Below, piece by piece: positions 19,801 to 26,002 of a DNA stretch of 64,000 nt. Origin of the DNA: AP-15 sp963750195. Its GTDB lineage: Bacteria > Pseudomonadota > Alphaproteobacteria > ATCC43930 > CGMCC-115725. The position numbers and the translations under genes are program-made. The DNA lies in the NCBI GenBank assembly GCA_963750195.1, contig CAVVPS010000018.1:124001-188000 (forward strand). Reading direction: 5' to 3'. Position 1 is the stretch's first letter; each line of letters begins with the position of its first letter. Under the pieces are notes generated by a model. That model had not been told where the DNA came from and made no database searches. It worked only from the letters and a program-made list of their open reading frames with translations.

Positions 19801-22507
19801 CCGGATCGCGGTGCGCAGCTGTGTCAATCTGCGCGAACAGCGCAAGCTGCGCATCCACCGGCAGATGCGTAGCATCCTGAAGCTGGCAGAAAGCGCCGAT
19901 CGCTGTCAGCGCCGCCTGGTCGAGCGTACCATTCGCGATCGCCGTCGCGTTGAGCAGCAGATCGAGTTCCCACATCTTGTAGCCGGTCGCGCGCCACAGC
20001 CGTAGGAACCGATGTGCGCGATCGAGGAATCCGGCGTCCAGCGGCGCAGGCGACAGCGTCTGCGCGCTTGTGTCGCAGAGATCGTTGAGCCCGGTCAGCG
20101 CGATGTTGAGCCCACCTTGCACCCAGGCGACCGCAATCAGTTCGATCAGCAATTCATAGGTGAATGAGGCGGCTTGCAGCAGTGCCGGTACCGCCACGAG
20201 ATCGTTCGCCGGGGTCGCGGTGTTCCACGCCGCCGGCGGGGCGATCAGATTTGGCGTCGTTATCAGCGACGCTTGCCGCGGGGTCATTGCGAAGCGCTCG
20301 GCCGCTACCGCCGACTGCGCCGCGACACTCGGCGCGTGCAGCGGCAGTAGCGCCTTCCGCACCTGCCATAGCGCCACACCGAGCTGCTGCGCATAGGTGC
20401 GCAGCTCGTCGAGACCGGCGCTATACGGGAGTGTGTGCGGGTAATTGGCGTCGTACAGGGTGACGAATGCGCCCTGGTTGAAGTATTGCGGCGACGCCGC
20501 AAGGCTCGCCTGTGTGGCGTCGTATGTGGTCTGCTTCCACGGCGGATTGATCGTCGAATTAGGATCGGCCGGCGGGCTGATCGCGTCGGCCAGCAGCTCG
20601 ATCACCAGGTCGATGTACGGGAGCTCGGTATCGCTGTTCGGGCAGTTCAGCAGCAGGTGGCGGATGTCCGGACGGCGCGCATCGAGCACGTCGAGCGCAG
20701 TACCGCCCCCCTGCGGGTGATTGCGGAGCCATAGCAGCAAATCGCACAGATAGGCGGCGGGACTGAGCACGCTCGTGCAATCGTCGGTCGCGCAGTAATC
20801 CTGCGAGCCGAACAGCGTGGCGAGCAAATCGTCGCGCGCGATCGCCTGCTGTGTCGGCTGATTGAGGTCGGTGACGCTGCCGAGCGCGGCTGGCCAGATG
20901 CCGATCGCACCGCGGTTGAACTGGGTATAGAGCGAGACGGCACCGGCGTAGCGTGCCTCGGCAGCGTTGAAGATCGTGCCAGCCTCGCGCGCCGTGATTC
21001 CGGCTTTGGTCGCCGCCGTCAGGAATTGCTGGCGGCCCATCGTGGCGATCCGCGTGGCCGAACCGATATTGTTCTTCAGCAGCGCCTGTGCGGCATCGAC
21101 GCCGGGGGCAATTCGCAGAACGCGCTGGAAGGCCCGCGCCTGCGCGATCACCGCCGGCTTGTCGGCGGCCGAGATACCGGCGAACGCCTTGTCGCCGGCG
21201 TTCGCGAGAAAAATCGCGAGCGTGTCCTTCACTAGCTCGAGCGACGGATTGTTGGTGAAGAACTGCTGCATCGGCGCTTGCAGCACCGCGGGAACGAATG
21301 CGCCCGTTGCGATCCGCCCGGCCAGCGCGGCGGTCGGATAGGCGCGCGTGACGCGGGTGTAGATCACGCGGGCGAACACCTCCGCCGGGCTCTGCGCGCC
21401 GGCGGCGTTGATGCCCGGCGGCGGGCCGCCGCTCGCGTTCACCAGGGCGATCCAGTCGTTCACGCCGAGCTTCGCGAGATCGGCGTTGTCGGTCATCGCG
21501 CCGCTGGTGAATCGCTGCATCAAGCTCTGGACGAGCCCGGTATCGTTCTTGACGAACGCGCCGAGCGACAGGGTACGCTCGGCCGCCGACGCCTCCGCCG
21601 CCGTGAGCCCGTGGCTGCCGTCCCCCAACGTGCGCCAGAACGCGCGCATCGACTTCGTATTGACAGTCAGCGCCTGCGCGAACGCTGTCTGCTTCTCAGG
21701 CGCAAGCTGTGCGACGCTGAGCAACTGGCCGAGCGTCGTATTGCCGATCTGATAGGGCTGATTGAGCAGGTCGGTCGCGCGCTGCGCCTGCAAGGCGGCG
21801 ACAAGCTGCGGAATTTGGGCCGTGAACTGTGGCCCGATGCGATTGAGCGCGATGGCCGAGGTGAGCACCTGCGTCTGCGTCTGCGACGACAGGCCAAAGA
21901 TCAGCGATGCGATGCGATGCACCAGCGCGTCGATTAACGTGAAATTGTCGCTGGCGTCGAGCAGCGGGGAGGGTATCGCCGACGGGATGCGCTGGCGGAC
22001 GAAGGCGTAGAACGCGGGCGCGGCGATGCCGAACGCCGCCTCCAGCCGGGCGGCGATCAGCACGCGCATGATCGTCTCGGTCCCCGTCGCCAGCTCCAAC
22101 GCCAGGAACGACACATCACGGTGGCTGTCATTCTCCACCAGGCTCGCAAGCTGCAAGCCCTCCAGCGCCGGGCGAATTGCGTTGGTCAGCGTCGTCCATT
22201 CGGACGTGTCGGGCGCGTCCTCGTTCAGATCAACCTGCAGATCGGCAGCTGCCGGCGTGAGGGCCGAGCGCAACGGTTCGCGCAACCCGCCGCCATGCGC
22301 CTCGACCTCGATCAGCAGCCGCTCGGGCGACTTTTCATGGTGGAACCGGACGCGGTAGCCGCCCCGTTCGTCCGTCTCTCCGGCAACGAGTTCCCGGCGG
22401 TCGCGCAGCCTTCGATGCCAGACGACAACTCTGGCACCCTCCACCGGACGGCCTTCGTGGCCGGTGACGGTGCCGTGAACCTCGAACTGTTCGGGGAAGT
22501 TGTCCAT
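13823..22507 (-). CDS. Tc-toxin subunit A-type protein (TcA-like), 2894 residues
   Basis: A very large intact gene. Residues 1-85 form a carboxypeptidase-regulatory-like beta domain (FEVHGTVTGHEGRPVEGARVVV). Around residue 570 is the VRP1/TcA signature DYCATDDCTSVLSPAAYL, followed by ALDVLDARRPDIRHLLLNC and LPYIDLVIELLAD. Near 1450 is ANREVFLYPENWLIESQRPN, and near 1965 YNWELFFHIPLYVAGLL. A Gly-Ser linker lies near 2135-2150. The segment at about 2290-2560 is a long alpha-helical region with a hydrophobic stretch (FGIAAIGAIIPDFMFG), matching the TcA pore-forming domain. The end contains the TcB-binding domain (RFISLNTLNPAAFQTLL). TcA proteins form pentameric injection machines that need TcB and TcC; neither is in the window. 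There is no signal peptide. GGAGAG precedes the start. Confidence 0.88.
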   Translation of the reverse strand: MDNFPEQFEVHGTVTGHEGRPVEGARVVVWHRRLRDRRELVAGETDERGGYRVRFHHEKSPERLLIEVEAHGGGLREPLRSALTPAAADLQVDLNEDAPDTSEWTTLTNAIRPALEGLQLASLVENDSHRDVSFLALELATGTETIMRVLIAARLEAAFGIAAPAFYAFVRQRIPSAIPSPLLDASDNFTLIDALVHRIASLIFGLSSQTQTQVLTSAIALNRIGPQFTAQIPQLVAALQAQRATDLLNQPYQIGNTTLGQLLSVAQLAPEKQTAFAQALTVNTKSMRAFWRTLGDGSHGLTAAEASAAERTLSLGAFVKNDTGLVQSLMQRFTSGAMTDNADLAKLGVNDWIALVNASGGPPPGINAAGAQSPAEVFARVIYTRVTRAYPTAALAGRIATGAFVPAVLQAPMQQFFTNNPSLELVKDTLAIFLANAGDKAFAGISAADKPAVIAQARAFQRVLRIAPGVDAAQALLKNNIGSATRIATMGRQQFLTAATKAGITAREAGTIFNAAEARYAGAVSLYTQFNRGAIGIWPAALGSVTDLNQPTQQAIARDDLLATLFGSQDYCATDDCTSVLSPAAYLCDLLLWLRNHPQGGGTALDVLDARRPDIRHLLLNCPNSDTELPYIDLVIELLADAISPPADPNSTINPPWKQTTYDATQASLAASPQYFNQGAFVTLYDANYPHTLPYSAGLDELRTYAQQLGVALWQVRKALLPLHAPSVAAQSAVAAERFAMTPRQASLITTPNLIAPPAAWNTATPANDLVAVPALLQAASFTYELLIELIAVAWVQGGLNIALTGLNDLCDTSAQTLSPAPLDAGFLDRAHRFLRLWRATGYKMWELDLLLNATAIANGTLDQAALTAIGAFCQLQDATHLPVDAQLALFAQIDTAAHRDPDGTTTTSFYARVFLNPAVTATAPDADLAALPTGGAIADPMLAHHLPAIQAALNVSAADAATLFGLTDNTLTLDNLSLVYRVATLATVAKLSISQLIAVAQLLDPTAANATAALAPLFAGPAATLSFLSKAASVQQPGFSIDALTYILTPPPWTTTTQMTTAQITAALQAVQAAVVTAAGVNTDGSVIAAVAASAHPTGAAALANDVTALILKTLTVPGTGQTPLAVLEDPAFAPLTAPPAVTQAAFPNQFLAVTLFDKVAVIARTLKLVANELQWLMANAAAYGGLDFTQLPVTAAQAALALGPTQTMLLAVKLKRLFVAAPPASAIQTLFDVIGGVSGGTLTTAQAQAGLATISGWPLADIVGFDGALGLTAADYTQPAAYDALRVLEAMATTMLASGAQLVGWGATPADEPSAETAAASALAVLKAKYPDSNAWLTFAPTLTNPLRERRAAALSDYLIGQRDGGGNLIYGDSNGLFDHFLIDTQMTSCQVTSRIVQAYIAVQIFVERCLMNLEAPKVVVDLNADDTWSQWEWMKRYRIWEANREVFLYPENWLIESQRPNRTEIYQKFEQVVRQGESTADYLETTVLDYITALDGLAHLVVTGTCTDPKTGTIHVVARAPSDPPTFYLRSYINLAWTGWAIIQLDIKARQVVPAVFRGRLCLFWLIVKVKNDPTQTLPPAQQSSSTPNQVAKYVALGVSASMFRNGAWAPVTGAKGTLFDKVILASDWPVFFPNIGETTTNDPATFESLYSVKVQTTAASGYGSSLLVDVFRLGDYQAGGNAQGGWIDFELGRALHLGRAVYDGRFNDLELNNSVPVFNGTTTVGLLAYAQANYGPDALPLLPLTAPDPDLTGEPNLNPQDGALMTQPANPSGPANQTLSLTFTSISALEQNVVPLLNKASVPYRAVGPDTDLTFDPTTYFFYQDNRRAYFVESQRVYWTGSWWSPSPPSYPNDVPFQVRYVFHRFYHPFTGLFWNQLAGGGFPLLYDRNLQLNPDQIDPSGADVFSFGTTYTPNVPPVWWDHDDVTGADREFLDFGYSASYSVYNWELFFHIPLYVAGLLSANLQFEDAETWYRYIFDPTLQGTDPVPQRFWIPKPFSTLTAPAILAQRINNLLLAVNNGDPTAVAEITSWRNDPFNPFVLADQRPVAYMKRTVMSYLDNLIAWADNLFATQSREALSEATLIYVTASEILGPAPAAVTPPARADESYDQLEPKLDAFANAMVEIENVIGGSGGGGSGGGSGGGMPMAHTFYFKIPPNATLLGYWSTVSDRLHKLRHCQTIGGQPLTLALFDAPIDPGLLVAAQAAGADLSSVLGGLSVALPNYRFTSLYPIASDYVNAVRAYAALLLTALEKSDADQLAVLLATNQLQLLQAADQIFTLEITHAQDAIDALTASLAAAQQKLTFNTTQPFMNDGENTDDQISQLFIANYAIVATGFGIAAIGAIIPDFMFGAAGFGGSPTANAAEGGKNAHDSSSAGANLGKAVARALEKAAARARRQGAYHRRQDIWNETAAETRHTIDEINARIQGAQIALQIAQQKQANHLQQETLQQTQIDFLTGKFTNQALYDWMAGQLAATYFQAYQLAYKLCKQVEACYQYELGEQGTSFIGFGYWDNLHKGLLAAVALHADLRRLQSAYLDQNPRRYEMSRFISLNTLNPAAFQTLLATGSCTFDVPELLYDNDYPGHYDRHLVRVSVSVVYPGAGKFDNVKASLTMTANKVRTATDLGAGYAEAPVGADPRFVYTYGAVPQKIVMGNAQDDPGLFENQIHYQITDPRYLPFEGTGAISSWTFEMTEASNEIDLTTVGDVVLHFYYTALDGGGALKAAALANNAALMPAAGAKVFSAQNDFSAPAASAANPYPLAPWAAFFAPAAGGDQVLTLSIAPAKFPAWTRGKTISVTSLTVLALSWNATSLVVEPQAPLPGADVVMAAVGGGTEPYVWAATIPTPAGTPLGTWSFKLRQQTAADFHSLSRNAVGDVILIVNYTAA

Positions 22508-22891
22508 TGTTCTCTCCTTCGGACCAGAGAGACGACGGCGGGACTCACGCGCTGGTAGAAACGCGAACGTTATTAACCTTTCGAAACGATATCACGGGGC
22601 TGGGATTTCCGCCAGGGCTCGGCCAGATCGCGCCACCAGGCGAACGTCCGGTTTATGGTCTCACCGTTGCAGAGCAGACCGTCGCAAATCCACCCCGTGC
22701 CGACCCTTAGGTTCGCGTCGGGCAATGGCCGAAATGGGGGCATGAGGAGCGGTTCCCGCCGACAAGGCTGAGGGGTTGTTGTGGATTCCAAGGCGGTCAG
22801 TGGCTATTGATGATTAGGCGAAGTAGGCTTTTGGATCAGGTTCTAAGCCGGGCTTCAAATCGAAAGTGGTTGAAAAGGTGAGGGGTTGCCC
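22508..22891. repeat. Intergenic region with second copy of the 50-bp dispersed repeat
   Basis: Contains the leader of the toxin gene (reading left) and, at 22724-22774, the partner of the repeat at 12461-12510 in the same orientation. The two copies enclose the resolvase relic, nucleotidyltransferase gene and toxin gene. No gene is supported here. Confidence 0.55.
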
Positions 22892-23203
22892 ATGACGCTG
22901 TTCTGTAGCTTTTGCGGCAAGTCGCAGAACGAGGTCGCCAAGCTGATCGCCGGCCCGACCGTCCACATCTGCAGCGAGTGCGTCGATCTCTGCCACAACA
23001 TCGTGCATCCATCGGGCCGCGATCGGCCGACCGAGCCGCCCGATCTGTCGCACCTGGCCAGCATGACAACCGCGGCGATCGCCGCGTTGCAGCAGACGGT
23101 CGACATGTTGCAGGCCGCTGTTCGGACGATGCCGCCGCCAAAGGCGGCCGCCCCACCCATGGGCGAGGTCATCGGCTTTGACGAAGCGGCGCTCACCACC
23201 TGA
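22892..23203 (+). CDS. Free-standing ClpX-type C4 zinc-finger protein
   Basis: A 103-residue protein. Residues 5-40 are the N-terminal zinc-binding domain of ClpX almost unchanged: CSFCGKSQNEVAKLIAGP followed by VHICSECVDLCHNI, with four Cys in two CxxC pairs. In ClpX this domain dimerises and docks substrates and adaptors. Here it is followed not by the AAA+ domain but by a short helix-prone, Ala- and Pro-rich tail. The ATG at 22892 has GGTGAGGGG just before it. It ends 11 bp inside the convergent HTH pseudogene. A role as a ClpX adaptor, decoy or DNA-binding regulator is possible but unproven; similar stand-alone domains occur in mobile elements. Confidence 0.8.
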   Translation: MTLFCSFCGKSQNEVAKLIAGPTVHICSECVDLCHNIVHPSGRDRPTEPPDLSHLASMTTAAIAALQQTVDMLQAAVRTMPPPKAAAPPMGEVIGFDEAALTT

Positions 23204-23592
23204 ACCAGCTTCGCCAGCCGCGCCGGGCCGGCACCGCCGGCACGCCCCCGATCTGCCGGTGCGTCAAGAGGCCGGTCAGCAGCTCGCTCAACTGCCGGCG
23301 TTCGGCCTCGCTGCGATCAAGCCGGGCGCACAGATCCCAAATCCTCTCGGCCTGTTCCGCCACGAGCCGGTCACGTTCCGTCAGCGCGTCACCGGCAGGC
23401 GTGCCCGGCAGATCTCGTAACATCGTGCCGTTGTGCTCACTGGCAGAAGGGTGAACCCGATGCAGCTCGGCCGGGTTGATCTGCCAGGAGCCGTCGTCAG
23501 AGCGCATTGCAGAGAGCCGGCCGGTTCGCCCACGCGATCGTCGGCTTGGCCTTGCCGATTGCGCGTGCCGCCTAGCCCAATGTGTAAGCCAT
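23193..23592 (-). pseudogene. HTH domain protein of plasmid type, nonsense and frameshift
   Basis: From ATG 23592 the minus strand reads MAYTLG, then a TAG where homologues have Glu, then AARAIGKAKPTIA, the helix-turn-helix used by excisionase-like and plasmid regulators. One base later in phase it resumes as GRLSAMRSDDGSWQINPAEL and continues through a charged coiled-coil (ERDRLVAEQAERIWDLCARL) to a Trp/Arg-rich end. I recognise this layout from proteins on alphaproteobacterial plasmids. The stop codon and the shift both disrupt the DNA-binding helix. The gene is dead as written. Confidence 0.6.
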
Positions 23593-23793
23593 GCTTCCCC
23601 CAGTGCCCGTAACCCGTGACGGCAGGACAGCCGGGGAACGGCCGCCGAGCGGGTACACTGCCAGCAACGGCGGAACTTGCCGGCGCCGAAACCTCTCACG
23701 TCTCGTGCGACAGGCGAACCGGAGATTTTCAGCGCGCCGAGATGGGCGCTGTCGGGCAGCCCGCTTGATAATTCCGGCCAAAAAGTTGATGCC

Positions 23794-24085
23794 ACAGGGA
23801 GGCCGCCGCCAAGCGGCTCGGCATGCTGGCGCACAAGGTGATCGACCGGACCTCGCTGTTGCGGCTGCTGCCGAAATATCAGGACCTGATGCACAGCCGA
23901 GAGCTGAACGCCACCCAGGCCTTCTATGTCGCGATTCAAGCCGACCCCGCGCGGGCAACAGCGGCTGTTCGAGGCGATCCGCTTCAACCAGTGTCCCGAC
24001 TACCAGACCCTGCGCACCGTGGCCACGGAGATCAGCAATGCCGAGGGCGGAACGCCGCAGGAGTCGATGTTCGCCAAGGTGTTGC
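23794..24085 (+). pseudogene. ParB-like protein, C-terminal fragment
   Basis: The plus strand reads EAAAKRLGMLAHKVIDRTSL, continues LLRLLPKYQDLMHSRELNATQAFYVA and, after a net +1 shift at about 23950, RGQQRLFEAIRFNQCPDYQTLR. This matches the helical region after the ParB nuclease-like domain (HTH end and linker) in plasmid-type ParB/RepB proteins, in which NATQAFYVA-like and CPxYxxLR phrases recur. The preceding sequence has stop codons in this frame. It faces the N-terminal fragment on the other strand. Confidence 0.55.
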
Positions 24086-24087
24086 CG

Positions 24088-24288
24088 GTAGCACCGCTCG
24101 CCGGTGCGCAGGCGATATCGTCGGCCCACGCCCATGATGGTGATCGGCTGGATCTGGCCATTCTCGCGGATCGAGGCGCCGAGCTCGGCAATGTCGGCGG
24201 GGTCGAATTCCTTGCGCGGCTGGTCGGGATCAGGATCGATCAGCCGCAGCGGCACCGCTCGGACCAGCGGGGCCTTTCGGTTGGCTAT
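24088..24288 (-). pseudogene. ParB-like protein, N-terminal fragment
   Basis: The minus strand reads VRAVPLRLIDPDPDQPRKEF, DIAELGASIRENGQIQPITI and then RYRLRTGERCYR, the ParB/Srx nuclease-like fold with its diagnostic QPITI and GERxYR (GERR in ParB). The likely start (MANRKAP) would be at 24288 after AAGGAG, but the codon there is ATA instead of ATG. After GERCYR the sequence leaves the family. The rest of such a protein is found on the opposite strand immediately to the left. Confidence 0.65.
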
Positions 24289-24322
24289 CGGGTTGCTCCT
24301 TGGAAGGGATCGTGAGACTCCG

Positions 24323-24541
24323 TTAGTGGAACAGGCGGCCGACGACCGCGCCGATCGCGGCGCTCGAGATCGTGATCGTCAGCAGTTGCAGCCAGGGGAA
24401 CCACCAGCGCTCCTTGTCCAGCTTGGCGGCTTCGGCCATCAGCTTGTGCTGCTCGGCAACGAATTTTTTGGTCTCTTCGAGCATCCGCTGCAATTCGGCT
24501 TGCTGGCGAATGTCGGCGCCGGTCATGGCGTGCTCGCTCAT
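24323..24541 (-). CDS. Small membrane protein 1 (72 residues)
   Basis: A charged coiled-coil-prone N-terminal half (LQRMLEETKKFVAEQHKLMAEAAKLDKERWW) is followed by one membrane segment (LQLLTITISSAAIGAVVGRLF) at the C-terminus. ATG at 24541 follows AGGAG with 6-nt spacing. It is a paralogue of the protein at 25077-25292, sharing the L(L)xETxK...AxKLDxERW pattern. It is the last gene of the row of seven small genes. Small single-span proteins of this type are common in prophages and integrated elements. I cannot name a function. Confidence 0.65.
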   Translation of the reverse strand: MSEHAMTGADIRQQAELQRMLEETKKFVAEQHKLMAEAAKLDKERWWFPWLQLLTITISSAAIGAVVGRLFH

Positions 24542-24608
24542 AGGATGCTCCTGGAAGGGACGGTTCCTATACAAAATATATAGGTATTTTTCTCGGAAAT
24601 TCAATAGC

Positions 24609-24848
24609 TTATGGATCACCGCCGCGCGCCGCGGCGAGATCGCCCTCGGCGCTTTCGAGGTCCTCGAATGCGCTGTCGAGGGCGTCGATCGCCTCTTGCA
24701 TGGCCTGATCCTGCTGACTCGTCCGCAGGCCTTCGGGCGGGCGGTCGAGAGCCTCCTGATCGTCGGCGCGGACGCTATCGAGCTGATCCTTGGCCTCGCT
24801 GATTAGCCGCTCGATCTTGCCGATCTGCCGGCGGCGCTCAGCGTTCAT
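24609..24848 (-). CDS. Small acidic coiled-coil protein (79 residues)
   Basis: Begins MNAERRRQIGKIERLISEAK, contains SVRADDQEALDRPPEG and ends with a helix AMQEAIDALDSAFEDLESAEGDL. I recognise the layout (basic start, RxEEQEAxDNxPE-like middle, acidic helix) from small phage- and element-borne proteins of unknown function. Its ATG starts 2 bp after the stop of the gene at 24850-25071, indicating co-transcription. Confidence 0.65.
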   Translation of the reverse strand: MNAERRRQIGKIERLISEAKDQLDSVRADDQEALDRPPEGLRTSQQDQAMQEAIDALDSAFEDLESAEGDLAAARGGDP

Positions 24849-24849
24849 G

Positions 24850-25071
24850 TCAGTACCCCATCGCTCGCGCCTTGCGCACGATCTCGCGCCCGGCATCGGT
24901 GAGGCCATCGCCATTGACGAGGCCCTGGCGCATCAGCCGGGGCCAGGCATTGCCGCCAACCCGGCCGGTGCGCGCGTGCTTGAGGAGAACCTCTAGGCCC
25001 GCGTCAGTGACGCCGAGCACTTTGGTGATCTCGCGTTCGTGGCGCGTCGCATTGGTTGCGAACGATCTCAT
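24850..25071 (-). CDS. Small winged-helix-like protein (73 residues)
   Basis: The sequence includes ITKVLGVTDAGLEVLLKHARTG and WPRLMRQGLVNGDGLTDAGREIV. The second phrase has the helix-turn-strand pattern typical of a winged-helix wing ('RGLV...LTDAGRE'), as in MarR-like proteins, but the protein is too short for a full domain. The ATG at 25071 lies 5 bp after the stop of the next upstream gene. Possible small regulator of the element; unproven. Confidence 0.55.
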   Translation of the reverse strand: MRSFATNATRHEREITKVLGVTDAGLEVLLKHARTGRVGGNAWPRLMRQGLVNGDGLTDAGREIVRKARAMGY

Positions 25072-25076
25072 TTCGG

Positions 25077-25292
25077 TTAGCTGATCAGCTTGGCGGTGAA
25101 CGCGGCGACGCCGAGCAAGCCGCCGATGACGTTGGCGATCGCCAGCGCCGGCGACAGCCATCGCTCACGGTCGAGCTTGCGGGCTTCGGAGGTCAATTTG
25201 CGGGTTTCGGCCAAGAGCTTCTGAACTTCGGCCTGGTCGCGGTCGATGCGGTTGATCTGAGCCCGCAGGTCGAGATCACGTGGCTCGCTCAT
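25077..25292 (-). CDS. Small membrane protein 2 (71 residues)
   Basis: Paralogue of the protein at 24323-24541. An N-terminal charged helix (DQAEVQKLLAETRKLTSEARKLDRERW) precedes one membrane segment (ALAIANVIGGLLGVAAFTAKLI). Its ATG overlaps the TGA of the upstream gene in the form ATGA at 25289-25292, so translation is probably coupled. Confidence 0.65.
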   Translation of the reverse strand: MSEPRDLDLRAQINRIDRDQAEVQKLLAETRKLTSEARKLDRERWLSPALAIANVIGGLLGVAAFTAKLIS

Positions 25293-25537
25293 TTCGGTTC
25301 CACCTTGACGACGAGCGGCTGATCGAGATGCACGGTGATCTGCTGCGACTGCGGCGGCCAAAGTCGACCCGCTATGCCGCCCGCCGCAGCGATTGCCGCC
25401 GCGGCCAACAAGATCATGGCGATCGCCTGCCACGGCTCCGAGCGGCCCTGTCGCTCAGCCATCCTGATCTGCGCCTGCAGAAGTCTCCACGACGCCTGAT
25501 CGCGTTCCAGCGCGGTCGGCGCGGCCGGCTCGCTCAT
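25289..25537 (-). CDS. Small membrane protein 3 (82 residues)
   Basis: Starts MSEPAAPTALERDQASW, with a short amphipathic helix, then one membrane segment (WQAIAMILLAAAAIAAAGGIAGRL) and a C-terminal tail QQITVHLDQPLVVKVEPK that would lie on the other side. The start shares MSEP with the next gene. The ATG overlaps the upstream stop as ATGA at 25534-25537. Confidence 0.65.
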   Translation of the reverse strand: MSEPAAPTALERDQASWRLLQAQIRMAERQGRSEPWQAIAMILLAAAAIAAAGGIAGRLWPPQSQQITVHLDQPLVVKVEPK

Positions 25538-25725
25538 TTGAGCACGACGTGGTTGGTGATGACCGCGAGCTGGCCGTTGATCTGGCCTAGCTGCTGGCGG
25601 ATATCCCCGAGTCGTTGTTGCAGCCCGAAAAGCATGCCGAGGACCGCGACGACCAACACCGCGAGAATGCCGATCGTCCACGTATGTACGGCAAAGCGGG
25701 TGCTGATTTCGGTTTCTAGGGCCAT
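25534..25725 (-). CDS. Small membrane protein 4 (63 residues)
   Basis: One membrane segment near the N-terminus (WTIGILAVLVVAVLGMLFGL) followed by a short heptad-like helix (QQRLGDIRQQLGQINGQLAVI). The opposite topology to the two neighbours is suggested by the position of the segment. Start at 25725 follows the stop of the first gene by 4 bp. A holin-like or anchoring role could be imagined; the sequence alone does not decide it. Confidence 0.6.
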   Translation of the reverse strand: MALETEISTRFAVHTWTIGILAVLVVAVLGMLFGLQQRLGDIRQQLGQINGQLAVITNHVVLK

Positions 25726-25729
25726 GACC

Positions 25730-26002
25730 TCAGCCCTCCTCGGCGGACAGCGGGATCTCGGCAGTGGCATCCTGCTCACCACCATTGATGCAGCGGCAGA
25801 TCAAGCGCCAGGCGTCCGCGTCATGGATATCGCACTCGCGATCGCGAGTGCTCATCGGGGTGATATGCCGGATCACCAAACTCGCGGTCGGGTTCTTCTG
25901 CTTGGCGCCGGTCGCGAAGTCGCGGCCGACCTCCAGCGGATGCTTCGAGCCGCCAAAGCCGTCGAACACATCGCCGACGTTGAGCAGGTGGAATTCGTAC
26001 AC
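25730..26002 (-). CDS. Hypothetical protein, first gene of the small-protein row (90 residues)
   Basis: A soluble protein starting at GTG 26002 (MYEFHLLNVGDVFDGFGG). It holds a short beta-rich core (ASLVIRHITP) and a HDADAWRLICRC segment. I do not recognise the family. It heads a row of seven genes with overlaps or gaps of only a few bases. The only start codon with a plausible GGTGGA before it is the GTG, so the start is uncertain. Confidence 0.5.
   Translation of the reverse strand: MYEFHLLNVGDVFDGFGGSKHPLEVGRDFATGAKQKNPTASLVIRHITPMSTRDRECDIHDADAWRLICRCINGGEQDATAEIPLSAEEG

Noticed and set aside
14357..22358. Many long plus-strand open frames opposite the toxin gene (for example 15071-16174 and 17750-18727)
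   Set aside because: They are shadows caused by GC-rich third positions of the minus-strand gene; their translations are Arg/Ala-rich without motifs.
22886..23203. Complete clpX gene
   Set aside because: Only the zinc-binding domain is present; no Walker A/B or AAA+ sequence follows in any frame.
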